A DNA stretch of 44,465 bases from the NCBI GenBank assembly GCA_025360455.1, contig JANYCF010000100.1:1-44465 (forward strand). The letters are read 5' to 3'. A program made the position numbers and the translations under genes. Below, one piece after another: positions 22,589 through 31,263 of this stretch (position 1 is the first letter of the stretch; each line of letters starts with the position of its first letter). The notes beneath the pieces were generated by a model. That model did not search any database. It worked only from the letters and a program-made list of their open reading frames with translations, and had not been told where the DNA came from. Origin of the DNA: Opitutaceae bacterium (lineage in GTDB: Bacteria; Verrucomicrobiota; Verrucomicrobiia; Opitutales; Opitutaceae).

Positions 22589-24394
22589 TCATCGGGCACC
22601 TCCATGGGACGCCAGCGCGCCTTGGGTGGGAATCATGATAGGAGTGATCTCGAGATATTGAATGAGTTGTTCGGCAATATGCTTGAAGGCGGGCGCCGCC
22701 ACCGTGCGGCCATAGGCAATGCCTTTCGCCATCTTCGCGTCATCGACGATCACGCTGATGACCACCTCAGGACGACTCGCCGGGAAAAAGCCGACGAAAG
22801 AGGACACGTGCCGGTTGGTCACATACTTGCCGTCGATTATTTTCTGGGTGGTGCCAGTTTTGCCCGCGAGCTCGAAGCCTGGGATATCGGTGCCTTTGGC
22901 GGTCCCCTCAGTCACTACATGATGGAGCATTTGCGCCAGCACTGCCGCCGTACTCGGCTTCAGTACTTGTTCGCGTTTTTCGGGGGCAAAGGTCCGCACC
23001 ACTTTCCCTTGGCTGTCCCGAATTTCTTTCAAGATTTGCGGACGAAGCAGCGTGCCGCCATTGGCCACCGCACTCATCGCCATGTGAACTTGCAGAGGCG
23101 TAGCCGCCACCGAATGCCCCATCGGCATACGCGTGATGGTCAGCCCATCCCAATGCTTCGGCTCCTCCAGAATACCCCGGATTTCCCCGCCCAATTGAAA
23201 TTTCGTGGACTGGCCAAAGCCGTATTTCCGCGCGTAACTGTAGAAAGTTTCTTCCCCCATGAGCATGGCGAGTTGGGCGGCGCCGCGATTGCTCGAATGG
23301 GCGACAATGTCCGCCACGCTCAATTGCCCGAAAGGCTCGTCCTCTTTCGGAAGCTTTAGCTGACGGCCTTTGTAGAAAATCGAAGTCTCGCCGCAATCGA
23401 AGCTGGTCGCCGGCGTCACCAGCCCGAGGTCCAGTGCGGCGCCCGCCGCCACGATTTTGAATACGGAACCGGGCTCGATGATATCGGTGACCGCATTGTT
23501 GCGCTGCGCCTCCAGCGGCGCTTTTTCGAATGCGTTGAGATCATAACTCGGATAATTCGCCATGCCCAAAATCCGTCCCGTCTGCGGTTCGCTCACAATG
23601 ATCGTGGCAAAATGCGGGCTGTATTGGGTGGCGATGAGCTTGAGTTCGTTTTCGATCATGTGCTGGACCACCGAGTCGATGGTGAGCACCACGTCGTTGC
23701 CATTCTGGACCGGCACTTCCCGGGAGCGAAACTGCGCCAGCTCGCGCCGCGCGCCATCTTTTTCCGATTCGATCCAGCCATCTTCCCCCTTGAGATAAAT
23801 ATCCAGGTGATGCTCGGCTCCGGTGACGGCGTTACCTTCCTTATTGATATAGCCGAGCACGTGTGCCGCCAACTCGCCGCCCGGATAAATGCGCTTGAAA
23901 CTCCGGGCACCGTAGATGCCGCGTACTTTCAAACGCGTGATCTGATCGTAGACATCCTCATCCACCTCGTCCGCGATTTTCATCCAGCGCACCCGCTTGT
24001 CAGTCAAAGCAGGAGAAAGGGAATTCACCAAGGCCTGTCGCCCCGCCGCCATGGAACTTTTTAAAATCGCGGCTAATTCCGTCGGCGAAATTTTCAGCAA
24101 GCGCGCCATCTCCGGCCACTGCCTTTCATCTTCCGTATTCATCATTTCGGGATCAACCCCCACCACCACAAAGGAGCGGCTGGTGGCGAGCAGATCACCA
24201 TTTGTATCCATAATTGTACCACGCCGCGCGTGCTCGACCACAATCTGACGCCGCGCTTTATTCACATATTTCAGCAGATCCTCGCGATCAATCACGTGGA
24301 GAAACACCAAGCGGACGCCCACGCCCAGAAAGCACGCGAACACGCCCACGGCGATAAACGTCATCCGAAAATTGGAAGCGAAACCCTTCGACAT
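22589..24394 (-). CDS. ftsI: Septal peptidoglycan transpeptidase FtsI (PBP3-type)
   Basis: A class B penicillin-binding protein of 601 aa that crosslinks septal peptidoglycan. One N-terminal transmembrane segment (residues 9-32) is followed by the pedestal domain (RRGTIMDTNGDLLATS, YPGGELAAHVLGYIN) and the transpeptidase domain. Catalytic motifs are present: SxxK as Ser310-Lys313 in EPGSVFKIV, SxN as Ser367-Asn369 in AHSSNRG, and KTG at 512-514 in LAGKTGTTQ. No PASTA domains are present. It follows the ftsL-like gene after 3 bases. Confidence 0.95.
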   Translation of the reverse strand: MSKGFASNFRMTFIAVGVFACFLGVGVRLVFLHVIDREDLLKYVNKARRQIVVEHARRGTIMDTNGDLLATSRSFVVVGVDPEMMNTEDERQWPEMARLLKISPTELAAILKSSMAAGRQALVNSLSPALTDKRVRWMKIADEVDEDVYDQITRLKVRGIYGARSFKRIYPGGELAAHVLGYINKEGNAVTGAEHHLDIYLKGEDGWIESEKDGARRELAQFRSREVPVQNGNDVVLTIDSVVQHMIENELKLIATQYSPHFATIIVSEPQTGRILGMANYPSYDLNAFEKAPLEAQRNNAVTDIIEPGSVFKIVAAGAALDLGLVTPATSFDCGETSIFYKGRQLKLPKEDEPFGQLSVADIVAHSSNRGAAQLAMLMGEETFYSYARKYGFGQSTKFQLGGEIRGILEEPKHWDGLTITRMPMGHSVAATPLQVHMAMSAVANGGTLLRPQILKEIRDSQGKVVRTFAPEKREQVLKPSTAAVLAQMLHHVVTEGTAKGTDIPGFELAGKTGTTQKIIDGKYVTNRHVSSFVGFFPASRPEVVISVIVDDAKMAKGIAYGRTVAAPAFKHIAEQLIQYLEITPIMIPTQGALASHGGAR

Positions 24395-24397
24395 TGC

Positions 24398-24814
24398 TTA
24401 AGGATAAGAAGCGGTGACGAGTTGAAATTTGTTCGAGGCCACGCTCGACAACTTGGCGGTCGACGAAATTGAAAAGATTTCCTGATTGCGCTTACGCTGG
24501 AGCTTGAACCCGGGCGATTCCTTCATCCACACCACCTGGGTCACCTTCGGCGACACCAACGCCAGCCGCATCGTCTCATTGCACCGCAGGAGCGTAGCCG
24601 GACTCTCGGCGATAGCGACACCGGCCACGACTTCATCGAGCCGACGCTCGACATCGGCGATCTTGCTCTCGAGTGCATTGCTCCGGTTGGCGGTGGAGAA
24701 AATTTCCTGGCGCACCCACACGGCACCAAGGCCGAGGGTGCCGCTGAAAACCAGCAGGCAAAGAGTCAAAGCGACGATCTTGTTAACGAGAGCGTTGGGT
24801 GGAGGGGGTCTCAT
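24398..24814 (-). CDS. ftsL: FtsL-like divisome protein
   Basis: A 138-aa bitopic protein between rsmH and ftsI, the place held by ftsL in dcw clusters. A short basic N-terminus (MRPPPPNALVNK) precedes one transmembrane segment (about residues 12-33). A helical, heptad-like stretch follows (RSNALESKIADVERRLDEVV, about 44-63). Sequence similarity to known FtsL is too low to recognise; the assignment rests on position, topology and the coiled coil. In the divisome FtsL would pair with FtsB/DivIC and FtsQ. The C-terminal half has no clear motif. Confidence 0.7.
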   Translation of the reverse strand: MRPPPPNALVNKIVALTLCLLVFSGTLGLGAVWVRQEIFSTANRSNALESKIADVERRLDEVVAGVAIAESPATLLRCNETMRLALVSPKVTQVVWMKESPGFKLQRKRNQEIFSISSTAKLSSVASNKFQLVTASYP

Positions 24815-24820
24815 GGGTAA

Positions 24821-25777
24821 TTAAAGTTTACGGAGGACGCGGAGCTTGGCGGAACGGCTCCGGGGGTTGTGGGAAATTTCACTTTCGGACGGAGTGAGGG
24901 GCTTGCGCGTCAACAGATCCGCATGCTTGGCCCGCAATTGCTGCGGCGTGGCATCGTTCGCATTGATGGGCAGGCCGCACATCGAACGGAAAAACTGTTT
25001 CACCGGCCGATCTTCGAGAGAATGAAAGCTGATCACAGCCATCACACCACCGGATGCCAGTTTGGCAAAGGCCGCCGGCAGCGCGCGCTCAATGGCGCCC
25101 AGCTCATCGTTCACCAAAATCCGAATCCCCTGAAAGGAGCGCGTCGCGGGATGGATGCGGCTCTCGCGTTTGACCGCGGCCGGAATCGCCTCGGAAATCA
25201 AATCCGCAAGGCTGCTGGTCCGCGCCAGTTTGCCGGTGCCACGGGCACCCTCGATGGCCGACACCACCCGACGCCAGTTCTGTTCTTCGCCATAATTGCG
25301 AATGGCGCGGATCAGCTCTTCATGACTCGCCCGCTCCAGCCAATCTCCTGCGGACAAACCGACGCGCGGATCCAGCCGCATGTCGGCGTACGCATCATTG
25401 CGGAAGGAAAAACCGCGCGTCGCATCGTCCAACTGGAAGGAGGAAACGCCGAAATCGAAAAGTATCCCGTCAAAATTACCCTCGGGCAGCGCCGCCAAAT
25501 CACCGAAGTTCAGATCCAGAAAACGGAAATTCGCGGGGAACTCCGCCTGCACCTGCACCGCCCGAAAAGCCGCCGCCGGATCGCGATCCAACGCGGTGAC
25601 CTGGGCTCCGGTGGCCAGAATGACCCGCGTGTGTCCGCCGCCGCCGAACGTGCAGTCCAACACATGTTGGCCCGCTTTCGGCGCGAGGTGGTCGAGCACC
25701 TCGCGCAGCAACACTGGGAGGTGCCCGCTTTCAGCCATATCGTCTAGGACTGATTCAAGTTGGGCGGTGTTGACCAT
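24821..25777 (-). CDS. rsmH: 16S rRNA (cytosine-1402-N4)-methyltransferase RsmH
   Basis: An SAM-dependent enzyme, formerly MraW, that methylates C1402 in the decoding centre. At 318 aa it has the usual length. Motifs: [14 protein letters not shown] at the N-terminus, the SAM loop [36 protein letters not shown] and [16 protein letters not shown]. The C-terminal [12 protein letters not shown] is also typical. It is the second recognised gene of the dcw cluster, after mraZ, and the ftsL-like gene follows after 6 bases. Confidence 0.95.
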   Translation of the reverse strand: MVNTAQLESVLDDMAESGHLPVLLREVLDHLAPKAGQHVLDCTFGGGGHTRVILATGAQVTALDRDPAAAFRAVQVQAEFPANFRFLDLNFGDLAALPEGNFDGILFDFGVSSFQLDDATRGFSFRNDAYADMRLDPRVGLSAGDWLERASHEELIRAIRNYGEEQNWRRVVSAIEGARGTGKLARTSSLADLISEAIPAAVKRESRIHPATRSFQGIRILVNDELGAIERALPAAFAKLASGGVMAVISFHSLEDRPVKQFFRSMCGLPINANDATPQQLRAKHADLLTRKPLTPSESEISHNPRSRSAKLRVLRKL

Positions 25778-25893
25778 GTGGATTTCCTATTGGTCGGGCG
25801 AGGGAGTGAAATCGGCGTAGCGGCGCGCAAGAGACGGCGATGGCTGTCTCGGATCGAATACAACTTCGGCAAGGTCAGATTACGGATGGTCAT
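25744..25893 (-). CDS. Possible small ORF between mraZ and rsmH, 49 aa
   Basis: The 150-bp gap between mraZ and rsmH holds an ATG at 25893 that reads 49 codons and ends at a TAG inside the rsmH coding region, overlapping the rsmH start by 34 bases. The product begins [16 protein letters not shown] and is basic. There is no Shine-Dalgarno sequence and no family match that I recognise. It could be real and coupled to rsmH, or chance. Confidence 0.3.
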   Translation of the reverse strand: MTIRNLTLPKLYSIRDSHRRLLRAATPISLPRPTNRKSTWSTPPNLNQS

Positions 25894-25927
25894 AGTTGGA
25901 TTGGCTAGGGGTTAAAGTTTTCCTCGG

Positions 25928-26380
25928 TTACAGACCGATGCGGCGCATCATATCGCCGAAATTCTCGCCGGCCGTGACGCGATCCATCTCCGTCCAACGC
26001 GCCGGACTCATGATATTGAAAGTGTCGCCCATGCCGCATAGGACCGCGTCCTTCGCGATGCTCGCATGGCCCAGCAGGCTCGCGGTAATGCCGAACCGGC
26101 CCTGTTTATCGAACGTGAACGAAAGCGCGTTCGAAAAAATCTTGGCCTTCACCGCCTGCGCATCGCGGTCGGAAAGTTTCATTTCCGAAACCTGCGCGAT
26201 CAATTTGGTCACGCGCGCGGGAGGCAGCACCGCGATGTAATTATCCGGATGCGGCATCGCGAGAAATGTCTCCGTGTCAGAATGAACCCAACGCCAGAGC
26301 GACGGAATCGTGAGCCGATTCTTGTCGTCGAGCGTGTGCTCAAAACGTCCCGAATATACAGTTGTGCCGATTTGCGCCAT
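25928..26380 (-). CDS. mraZ: Transcriptional regulator MraZ
   Basis: A 150-aa AbrB-fold DNA-binding protein, the first gene of the dcw cluster. It has the two tandem MraZ repeats: FEHTLDDKNRLTIPSLW (about residues 13-29) and LSFTFDKQGRFGITASL (about 86-102), each with the DxxxR signature. MraZ proteins form ring-shaped oligomers and repress their own operon by binding spaced TGGGN repeats, which are visible upstream (26405-26441). No Shine-Dalgarno sequence precedes the ATG. Confidence 0.93.
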   Translation of the reverse strand: MAQIGTTVYSGRFEHTLDDKNRLTIPSLWRWVHSDTETFLAMPHPDNYIAVLPPARVTKLIAQVSEMKLSDRDAQAVKAKIFSNALSFTFDKQGRFGITASLLGHASIAKDAVLCGMGDTFNIMSPARWTEMDRVTAGENFGDMMRRIGL

Positions 26381-26404
26381 TGAGGGTAATCCGGGGCCCC
26401 AATT

Positions 26405-26441
26405 CCCCAGAATGCCCCATTCCTCACCATTTTACTCCCCA
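26405..26441 (-). promoter_or_regulatory. Candidate MraZ operator (TGGKG repeats)
   Basis: On the minus strand TGGTG, TGGGG and TGGGG occur at 26425-26429, 26415-26419 and 26405-26409, each 10 bases apart. A further TGGGG sits at 26437-26441, 12 bases before the first. Known MraZ operators are TGGGN repeats separated by 5 bases, so spacing and sequence fit. They lie between the proposed -10 box and the mraZ start. Confidence 0.65.
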
Positions 26442-26460
26442 CAGTCAAGAAAAGAGCTCA

Positions 26461-26466
26461 AGTATA
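26461..26466 (-). promoter_or_regulatory. Candidate -10 box of the dcw promoter
   Basis: TATACT on the minus strand is a good sigma70 -10 match, about 80 bases upstream of mraZ. The -35 is weak (TTTGTG or nearby). Transcription would start near 26454, so the TGGKG repeats lie downstream of the start point. Confidence 0.4.
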
Positions 26467-26476
26467 ACGCGAAAAC

Positions 26477-26511
26477 TTGTTCACAAATTGCTATCACCCA
26501 TCTGTGAAAAA
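26477..26511. promoter_or_regulatory. Two DnaA-box-like sites upstream of mraZ
   Basis: TTGTTCACA at 26477-26485 matches the DnaA box TTWTNCACA at 8 of 9 positions. TGTGAAAAA at 26503-26511 is a full match in the opposite orientation. The two are 17 bases apart and face each other next to the proposed promoter. This may be coincidence. Confidence 0.3.
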
Positions 26512-26643
26512 CAGGTGGCGGGCTCAAAACCCAACTCGGCCGCTTAGCATCCGACCGATGATCAAGCTGTCCATCTCTCGCTCTTCTTGCCGCCCGGCAT
26601 ATTGATACGAACCAAGTGCGGCCGGGCTCAGCTGGCCTCTTCC

Positions 26644-27831
26644 TCAATCGCCCGTCAGCGCCTGATCTAAATCCGCCAAAATATCCTCCAGTGTTTCCAC
26701 GCCGACCGAGAGGCGGATCAGACTGTCTGACACTCCGGCCCGTTGGCGCACCTCCGGCGGCATGCCCCGGTGACTCGACATCGCGGGACGCGTCGCGAGA
26801 CTTTCCATACCGCCGAGACTGACCGCATGGACCACCAGCCGCAATCGGTCGATGAAACGCATCGCCGCCTCTGCCCCACCCTTCAGCTCAAAGGAAAGCA
26901 GCGCGCCGCCGTGTCGCATCTGGCGTTGAAAAAGCACGGCCTGCGCGTGTCTTGGATCGCCAGCATAGTAAACTTTCGCCACCGCCGGATGACAGCCCAG
27001 CCAAGCCGCGACTGTTTGACCGTTGCGATTGTGCGCTTCCATCCGCAGCGCGAAGCTCCGCAGCCCGCGCAGCACCAGCCAAGCATCAAAAGCATTCACG
27101 GTTCCGCCCAGATTTTTATGGATGCAACGGTTTTTCGCAGTCAACGGCTCCCGCTTGACGACGCAGCCCCCGATCATGTCGGAATGACCGTTCAGGTATT
27201 TGGTGGTCGAATGAACGATCCAATCGACGCCCGCCGCAAACGGACGCTGGTTGAACGGTGTCGCCACCGTATTGTCGATGATCACGGACGCGCCCGCTTG
27301 CCGCGCAGCGACCACGGTCGCTTCGAGATCGATCAGCCGCATCAGCGGATTCGACGGCGTTTCCAGCAACACCGCGCCGGCCTTGGCGACGGCCGCCTGC
27401 CACGCACCGGCATCGCTGGAGTCGACGGTCTCAACCGGAATCCGGCAGACCGTCGAGAGAATCTGCAGCAGCTCGAAACTGCCGCCATAAACATCCTGAT
27501 GCGCGACCAGCGGGCCCGTGCGCCCTTCCAGCGCCGCAGTCACGGCGCACAACACTGCGGCGTTGCCCGAACTCGTGATGAGCGCACCGGCGCCGCCTTC
27601 CAATTCGGCGATGGCTTCAGCGAGCAGTTCGACGGTGGGATTGCCAAAACGCGAATAGGCAAAACCCGGACGCTCCCCGGAAAAAACCGCCTCGGCATCG
27701 GCGGAAGTTCCGAGATCAAAGATCGTGCTCTGCGCAATCGGCGGTTGAAAAGGCGCGTTCCCTCCGGGCACGGCGCGACGGGTTCCGGCGTGCGCACAGC
27801 GGGTGGCGATACCTGGTTTGGTCTGGCTCAT
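26644..27831 (-). CDS. Cys/Met metabolism PLP-dependent enzyme (cystathionine gamma-synthase/lyase type)
   Basis: A 395-aa fold-type I PLP enzyme. The ATG at 27831 overlaps the methyltransferase stop in an ATGA junction and starts right before the family's usual opening (TRCAHAGTRR); the longer frame to 28032 is rejected. Landmarks: PPIAQSTIFDL, YSRFGNPT (residues 59-66), SSGNAAV, LLETPSNPL, IIDNT with Asp186, and the PLP-binding Lys211 in HSTTKYLNGHSD. The C-terminal SLGGMESLATRPAMSSH is also typical. Members make or break cystathionine or fix sulfide on acyl-homoserine; the exact activity cannot be chosen from sequence reading. With cysK nearby it suggests sulfur amino acid metabolism. Confidence 0.9.
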   Translation of the reverse strand: MSQTKPGIATRCAHAGTRRAVPGGNAPFQPPIAQSTIFDLGTSADAEAVFSGERPGFAYSRFGNPTVELLAEAIAELEGGAGALITSSGNAAVLCAVTAALEGRTGPLVAHQDVYGGSFELLQILSTVCRIPVETVDSSDAGAWQAAVAKAGAVLLETPSNPLMRLIDLEATVVAARQAGASVIIDNTVATPFNQRPFAAGVDWIVHSTTKYLNGHSDMIGGCVVKREPLTAKNRCIHKNLGGTVNAFDAWLVLRGLRSFALRMEAHNRNGQTVAAWLGCHPAVAKVYYAGDPRHAQAVLFQRQMRHGGALLSFELKGGAEAAMRFIDRLRLVVHAVSLGGMESLATRPAMSSHRGMPPEVRQRAGVSDSLIRLSVGVETLEDILADLDQALTGD

Positions 27832-28502
27832 GGCGAAATCATTCTTTGGTAGTTGGGCTGAAAAAGCCAGACTTCGCTGCGCACCAAGCCCCACTGCAAG
27901 GTGAGTTCGGCGCGCCGGACAAAGCCCATTTCTAAAAAACACTGCGAGACCGGAGGCAACTCGCGGGCAGCCAGTCCGGTTTGCCAGCGAAAATAAGCAT
28001 AAAGCCCGGCCAACCAAATCCGCGCCCGCCACCGCGCCAAGCTATTCGCTGGCATTGCAAAATCCGCCCACAGCCACAAGGCATCCGGACGCAGACTCGT
28101 CCGGATGCGTGCCATGATATCGTTAACCTGAGGTGCCGTGAAACAGTCGAGGAAGAAAAAAGTGATCACGGCATCGTACTGCGCGGGAGGCAAGTCCGTC
28201 GTCAGCAGATCAGCCTGCCGGAAGGTGACACGTTGAGCCGGCTCGTCGCCGGCGATTCTTCGCGCGGCGCGCGCAAGCATGGCGGAACTGAAATCCACGC
28301 AATCGATCCTCGCTTTGGGCGCGGCAGACACAAGTTGCTCCAAACAGCGTCCGTCCCCTTCCCCGAGCACCAAGATCGACCGGCTTTCCTTCAACCAATC
28401 GAGATGAACAAAACGCGCCCGCTCCAGGTCACGTCCGAAAGCGACATGTTCCAGCGCACAATAAATCCCCGCCAGCCGGTCGAAGTTGCGCGGAGACTTC
28501 AT
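27828..28502 (-). CDS. Class I SAM-dependent methyltransferase
   Basis: A 224-aa protein. The ATG at 28502 overlaps the UbiA-like gene stop by 4 bases (ATGA); the frame continues only 5 codons further upstream. Motif I is ILVLGEGDGRCLEQL, post-I acidic residue is in IDCVDFSSAMLARAAR, and motif II/III lies around YDAVITFFFLDCF. It fits a Methyltransf_25/UbiE-like Rossmann enzyme. The substrate is not indicated; being sandwiched between a UbiA-like membrane protein and a PLP enzyme, a small hydrophobic or sulfur compound is only a guess. Confidence 0.8.
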   Translation of the reverse strand: MKSPRNFDRLAGIYCALEHVAFGRDLERARFVHLDWLKESRSILVLGEGDGRCLEQLVSAAPKARIDCVDFSSAMLARAARRIAGDEPAQRVTFRQADLLTTDLPPAQYDAVITFFFLDCFTAPQVNDIMARIRTSLRPDALWLWADFAMPANSLARWRARIWLAGLYAYFRWQTGLAARELPPVSQCFLEMGFVRRAELTLQWGLVRSEVWLFQPNYQRMISP

Positions 28503-29383
28503 TTGGCTCGCAACCACACCCAGAGAAGGAAAACGACCGGAGTCATCAACGTCACATCCACCAGTGCCCGTGAAAGCTGCCGCCCCAGCCGGCGATGTGC
28601 GAGATCAAGGCCGCCAAGAAACACCCCACTGAGCGCAGCACACGCCGTCAGACCCACCAGCCGAAACGGCTCGTGCATCGTGCAAGTCACACCGAGGACG
28701 GCGATCATCCAGGGCAAAACCCGCACGACGGGCCGGCCGCGGGGGAATTGCAGCGCGAGCGAAGTCTGGCCGTGCATCCGATCAACCTCGTCTTCCCAGA
28801 GTGAAATCAGCGCGCAATCGGCGAAGCAGAGCAGCGCAAACAGCGCCAAGACCGGAGCAAGTTCCGCCAGCACCGCGGGATTGTTCGCAACGGGAAAACA
28901 AGCCACCCCGATCGTGAAAAGCGCCGCCACGCAGATTTCTTTGGGCGCACGCCAATTATGGGTGCGATGAATAAATTGATGGGAGAGCAGATAAACCAGC
29001 ACGGGGCCGAGCAACAAAAGTCCCGCGCTTAGCTCAGCGCGAGTGAGCAGAGTGAATGACATGCCCAGCGCAGTCACCAGCACGAGAACCCACAACACGG
29101 CTGTCGGCCACCGCCACCGCTGATAAAACCAATGGCGCTGCGTCCGTACTTGCGCCGGGGCAACCCGCCAGCCCTCGATCCAGCGGTCAACCGCGTAGGC
29201 GAGCCAGACGGATGCCCCGAGAATAAAAGTGTGATGACCGCGCAACACCACTCCCGCTACCCGCGCCAGTGCCAGCTGCCAGACCACCGCGACCAGCGGT
29301 GCATCGAGCGACAACACCGTCAGCCACTGCCACCAATGCGGCCGGCCGGGTTCATACGAATGCAGCGTGGGCACCTCGGTCAT
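28499..29383 (-). CDS. UbiA-like polytopic membrane protein
   Basis: A 294-aa protein with about 7-8 hydrophobic segments. Two acidic motifs on opposite halves, LAYAVDRWIEGW (residues 61-72, Asp66) and LISLWEDEVDRMHG, recall the two Asp-rich motifs of the UbiA prenyltransferase superfamily but are not the exact NDxxDxxxD form. The length and topology also fit UbiA. If it is a prenyltransferase, the acceptor is unknown. Both ends overlap neighbours by 4 bases (ClC channel gene upstream, methyltransferase downstream), so translation is coupled. Confidence 0.55.
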   Translation of the reverse strand: MTEVPTLHSYEPGRPHWWQWLTVLSLDAPLVAVVWQLALARVAGVVLRGHHTFILGASVWLAYAVDRWIEGWRVAPAQVRTQRHWFYQRWRWPTAVLWVLVLVTALGMSFTLLTRAELSAGLLLLGPVLVYLLSHQFIHRTHNWRAPKEICVAALFTIGVACFPVANNPAVLAELAPVLALFALLCFADCALISLWEDEVDRMHGQTSLALQFPRGRPVVRVLPWMIAVLGVTCTMHEPFRLVGLTACAALSGVFLGGLDLAHRRLGRQLSRALVDVTLMTPVVFLLWVWLRAK

Positions 29384-31218
29384 CTCGCGGTTATGGGGCT
29401 CACTCGGTCAGACGAGCGCAACAAGGGTCCTCGTTCCCGCCTTTCCTCCTCCTCCTGCAGTTTCACCCGGGCGGCGAGTATGTCGGCCCGGCCAAGATAG
29501 CCGACAACCTTGCCCGAATCCGACCGCTCCACCACCGCCAGGCGGCCAACGCCGCGCTTCAACATGCGCGCAATGGCGTCATGCAAGGTTTCATCCGGAA
29601 AAGTGACAGTAACATCGGTGGCTCCCGCTTCGCCGACCGAGGTGCTCGCGGCCGAGCCGTCCTGCAAAACGCGCAGCAGATCGCCGCGCGTGATCAGACC
29701 GGCCAGGCGACCCGTTTCATCCACCAGAATCGTGCCTTGCCGGCGCGAGAGCACCGGGTCGCCTTGGGCAATGCGATCCGACAACACCGCGACGGTCGTA
29801 GTGGCGAGAATCACCGGGGGATTGTGGTCCATTGCCTCCGCCACCCGCGCCATTTGGAAAATATCCACGCTGTATTCCCGCGCGATGTGCTGGCCGCGAC
29901 GCGCCAGTTTCTCCGTGAGAATGGAACGCTTCAGCAGCAAAACCGTGACACACAACGCGGCCACACTCCCGACCATCAGCGCGGGCAGCGCATTCAGATC
30001 GTGGGTCATTTCCAAAACGAACACCATGCCGGTCAGAGGCGAACGCATCGTCCCGCCCATCATGCCCGCCATGCCAACCATCGCCCAAAGACCCGGGTCA
30101 CCCACCCCGCTCGCTGAACCCACCAAGGCCCCGATCGCTCCTCCAATCATGAGCAAAGGCGCCAGCACGCCGCCGGAGGTACCCGACCCCAGCGCTATGG
30201 CCCACACAATTCCCTTCGCCAGCAAGAGAGCCACGAGCGACGCGCCCAGCAGTTCACCACGCATCAATTGGTGGATCGTATCGTAACCCACTCCCAATAC
30301 GCGCGGATCAAACACGCCACCAATACCGACAACGAGTCCGCCCAACGCCGGCCACCACATCCAATGGATCGGAAGTTTGGCGAACAAATCCTCGCAGCCG
30401 TACACGAGCGCGGTCAGAGCGCCGGAACCAAGACCGACAATCACCCCCACCAGCAGTGCGAAACCCAACATGGTGGGCACCAGCGCGGCATGCGCCAGCA
30501 CGGGGAAAATCGGTCCGGCCTCGAGCAACGGAACGCGTACCACGGACGCCACGACTGCCGCCACCGTCACGGGAATGAAGCTGCGCGGTTTCCACTCGAA
30601 CAACAGCAGTTCCACCGCGAGCAGCACCGCCGCGATCGGCGTGGCGAACACCGCGGACATACCCGCCGCGGCACCGGCCACGAGCAAGGTCTTGCGTTCG
30701 GCCGCCGTCAGGTGGAACAGCTGAGCAAAGATCGAACCCAACGCGCCTCCCGTCATGATAATCGGTCCCTCTGCACCGAAGGGTCCGCCCGTGCCAATCG
30801 AAATGGCCGAGGACACCGGTTTCAAAATGGCGATTTTCGGACTGATGAGGCTCCGGCCCAGCAAAATCGCCTCCAGTGCCTCCGGGATGCCGTGGCCGCG
30901 GATTTTTTCCGAGCCATAACGCGCCATCAAGCCGATGATAAGCGATCCGACCACCGGCACGATGATCACCCACCAGCCGAGATGATTGGTCTCGGGCGCC
31001 ACGGGCACAGCCGAGAACCGCAAAAAGAACGCCGCGTTCGTGATCACGGCAATCAGCCAGAGGAGCGCCTTGGCCACCACGGCCGCCATTGCGCCAATCG
31101 GCACAGCCAGTGCACAGAGCAACAGCACCCGGCGGTCAGTGGTGAAATCCGCTAATGCGCCCCGGCTGGTATGCGGCGGCGTGGCTGGCGATGGCGAGGA
31201 GGGTGATGCTTGGGTCAT
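29380..31218 (-). CDS. ClC-type chloride channel/antiporter with CBS domains
   Basis: A 612-aa membrane protein with a ClC transport domain (about residues 28-430) and two C-terminal CBS domains (about 450-590). Selectivity-filter motifs are GHGIPEALEAI (108-118), GTGGPFGAEGP (142-152) and GSGTSGGVLAP. The gating Glu of the GxEGP motif is kept (Glu150), which suggests Cl-/H+ exchange-type or gated transport. CBS domains usually bind adenine nucleotides and tune gating. The C-terminal tail is rich in Glu and Arg. It heads a four-gene chain and diverges from a MarR gene across 62 bases. Confidence 0.92.
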   Translation of the reverse strand: MTQASPSSPSPATPPHTSRGALADFTTDRRVLLLCALAVPIGAMAAVVAKALLWLIAVITNAAFFLRFSAVPVAPETNHLGWWVIIVPVVGSLIIGLMARYGSEKIRGHGIPEALEAILLGRSLISPKIAILKPVSSAISIGTGGPFGAEGPIIMTGGALGSIFAQLFHLTAAERKTLLVAGAAAGMSAVFATPIAAVLLAVELLLFEWKPRSFIPVTVAAVVASVVRVPLLEAGPIFPVLAHAALVPTMLGFALLVGVIVGLGSGALTALVYGCEDLFAKLPIHWMWWPALGGLVVGIGGVFDPRVLGVGYDTIHQLMRGELLGASLVALLLAKGIVWAIALGSGTSGGVLAPLLMIGGAIGALVGSASGVGDPGLWAMVGMAGMMGGTMRSPLTGMVFVLEMTHDLNALPALMVGSVAALCVTVLLLKRSILTEKLARRGQHIAREYSVDIFQMARVAEAMDHNPPVILATTTVAVLSDRIAQGDPVLSRRQGTILVDETGRLAGLITRGDLLRVLQDGSAASTSVGEAGATDVTVTFPDETLHDAIARMLKRGVGRLAVVERSDSGKVVGYLGRADILAARVKLQEEEERRERGPLLRSSDRVSPITAR

Positions 31219-31224
31219 GGATAT

Positions 31225-31253
31225 TTGACTTCACGATTGCATCGCACTACGAT
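31225..31253 (+). promoter_or_regulatory. Sigma70-like promoter for the MarR gene
   Basis: TTGACT (31225-31230) and TACGAT (31248-31253) are separated by 17 bases, the best spacing. The predicted start point is about 31260, 20 bases before the ATG. Confidence 0.5.
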
Positions 31254-31263
31254 ATATTGCAAT
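31236..31263. promoter_or_regulatory. Inverted repeat, possible MarR operator
   Basis: ATTGCA (31236-31241) and TGCAAT (31258-31263) form an inverted pair with a 16-bp spacer, and TCG/CGA add a smaller inner pair. It overlaps the proposed -10 box in the gap between the divergent ClC and MarR genes, so one repressor could control both. Confidence 0.4.

Noticed and set aside
26443-26448. TTGACT on the minus strand as the dcw -35 box
   Set aside because: No acceptable -10 box is found 16-18 bases downstream of it, whereas TATACT upstream is a better -10.
27832-28032. Upstream extension of the PLP enzyme frame
   Set aside because: It lies inside the methyltransferase gene. The ATG at 27831 with an ATGA overlap matches the family start.
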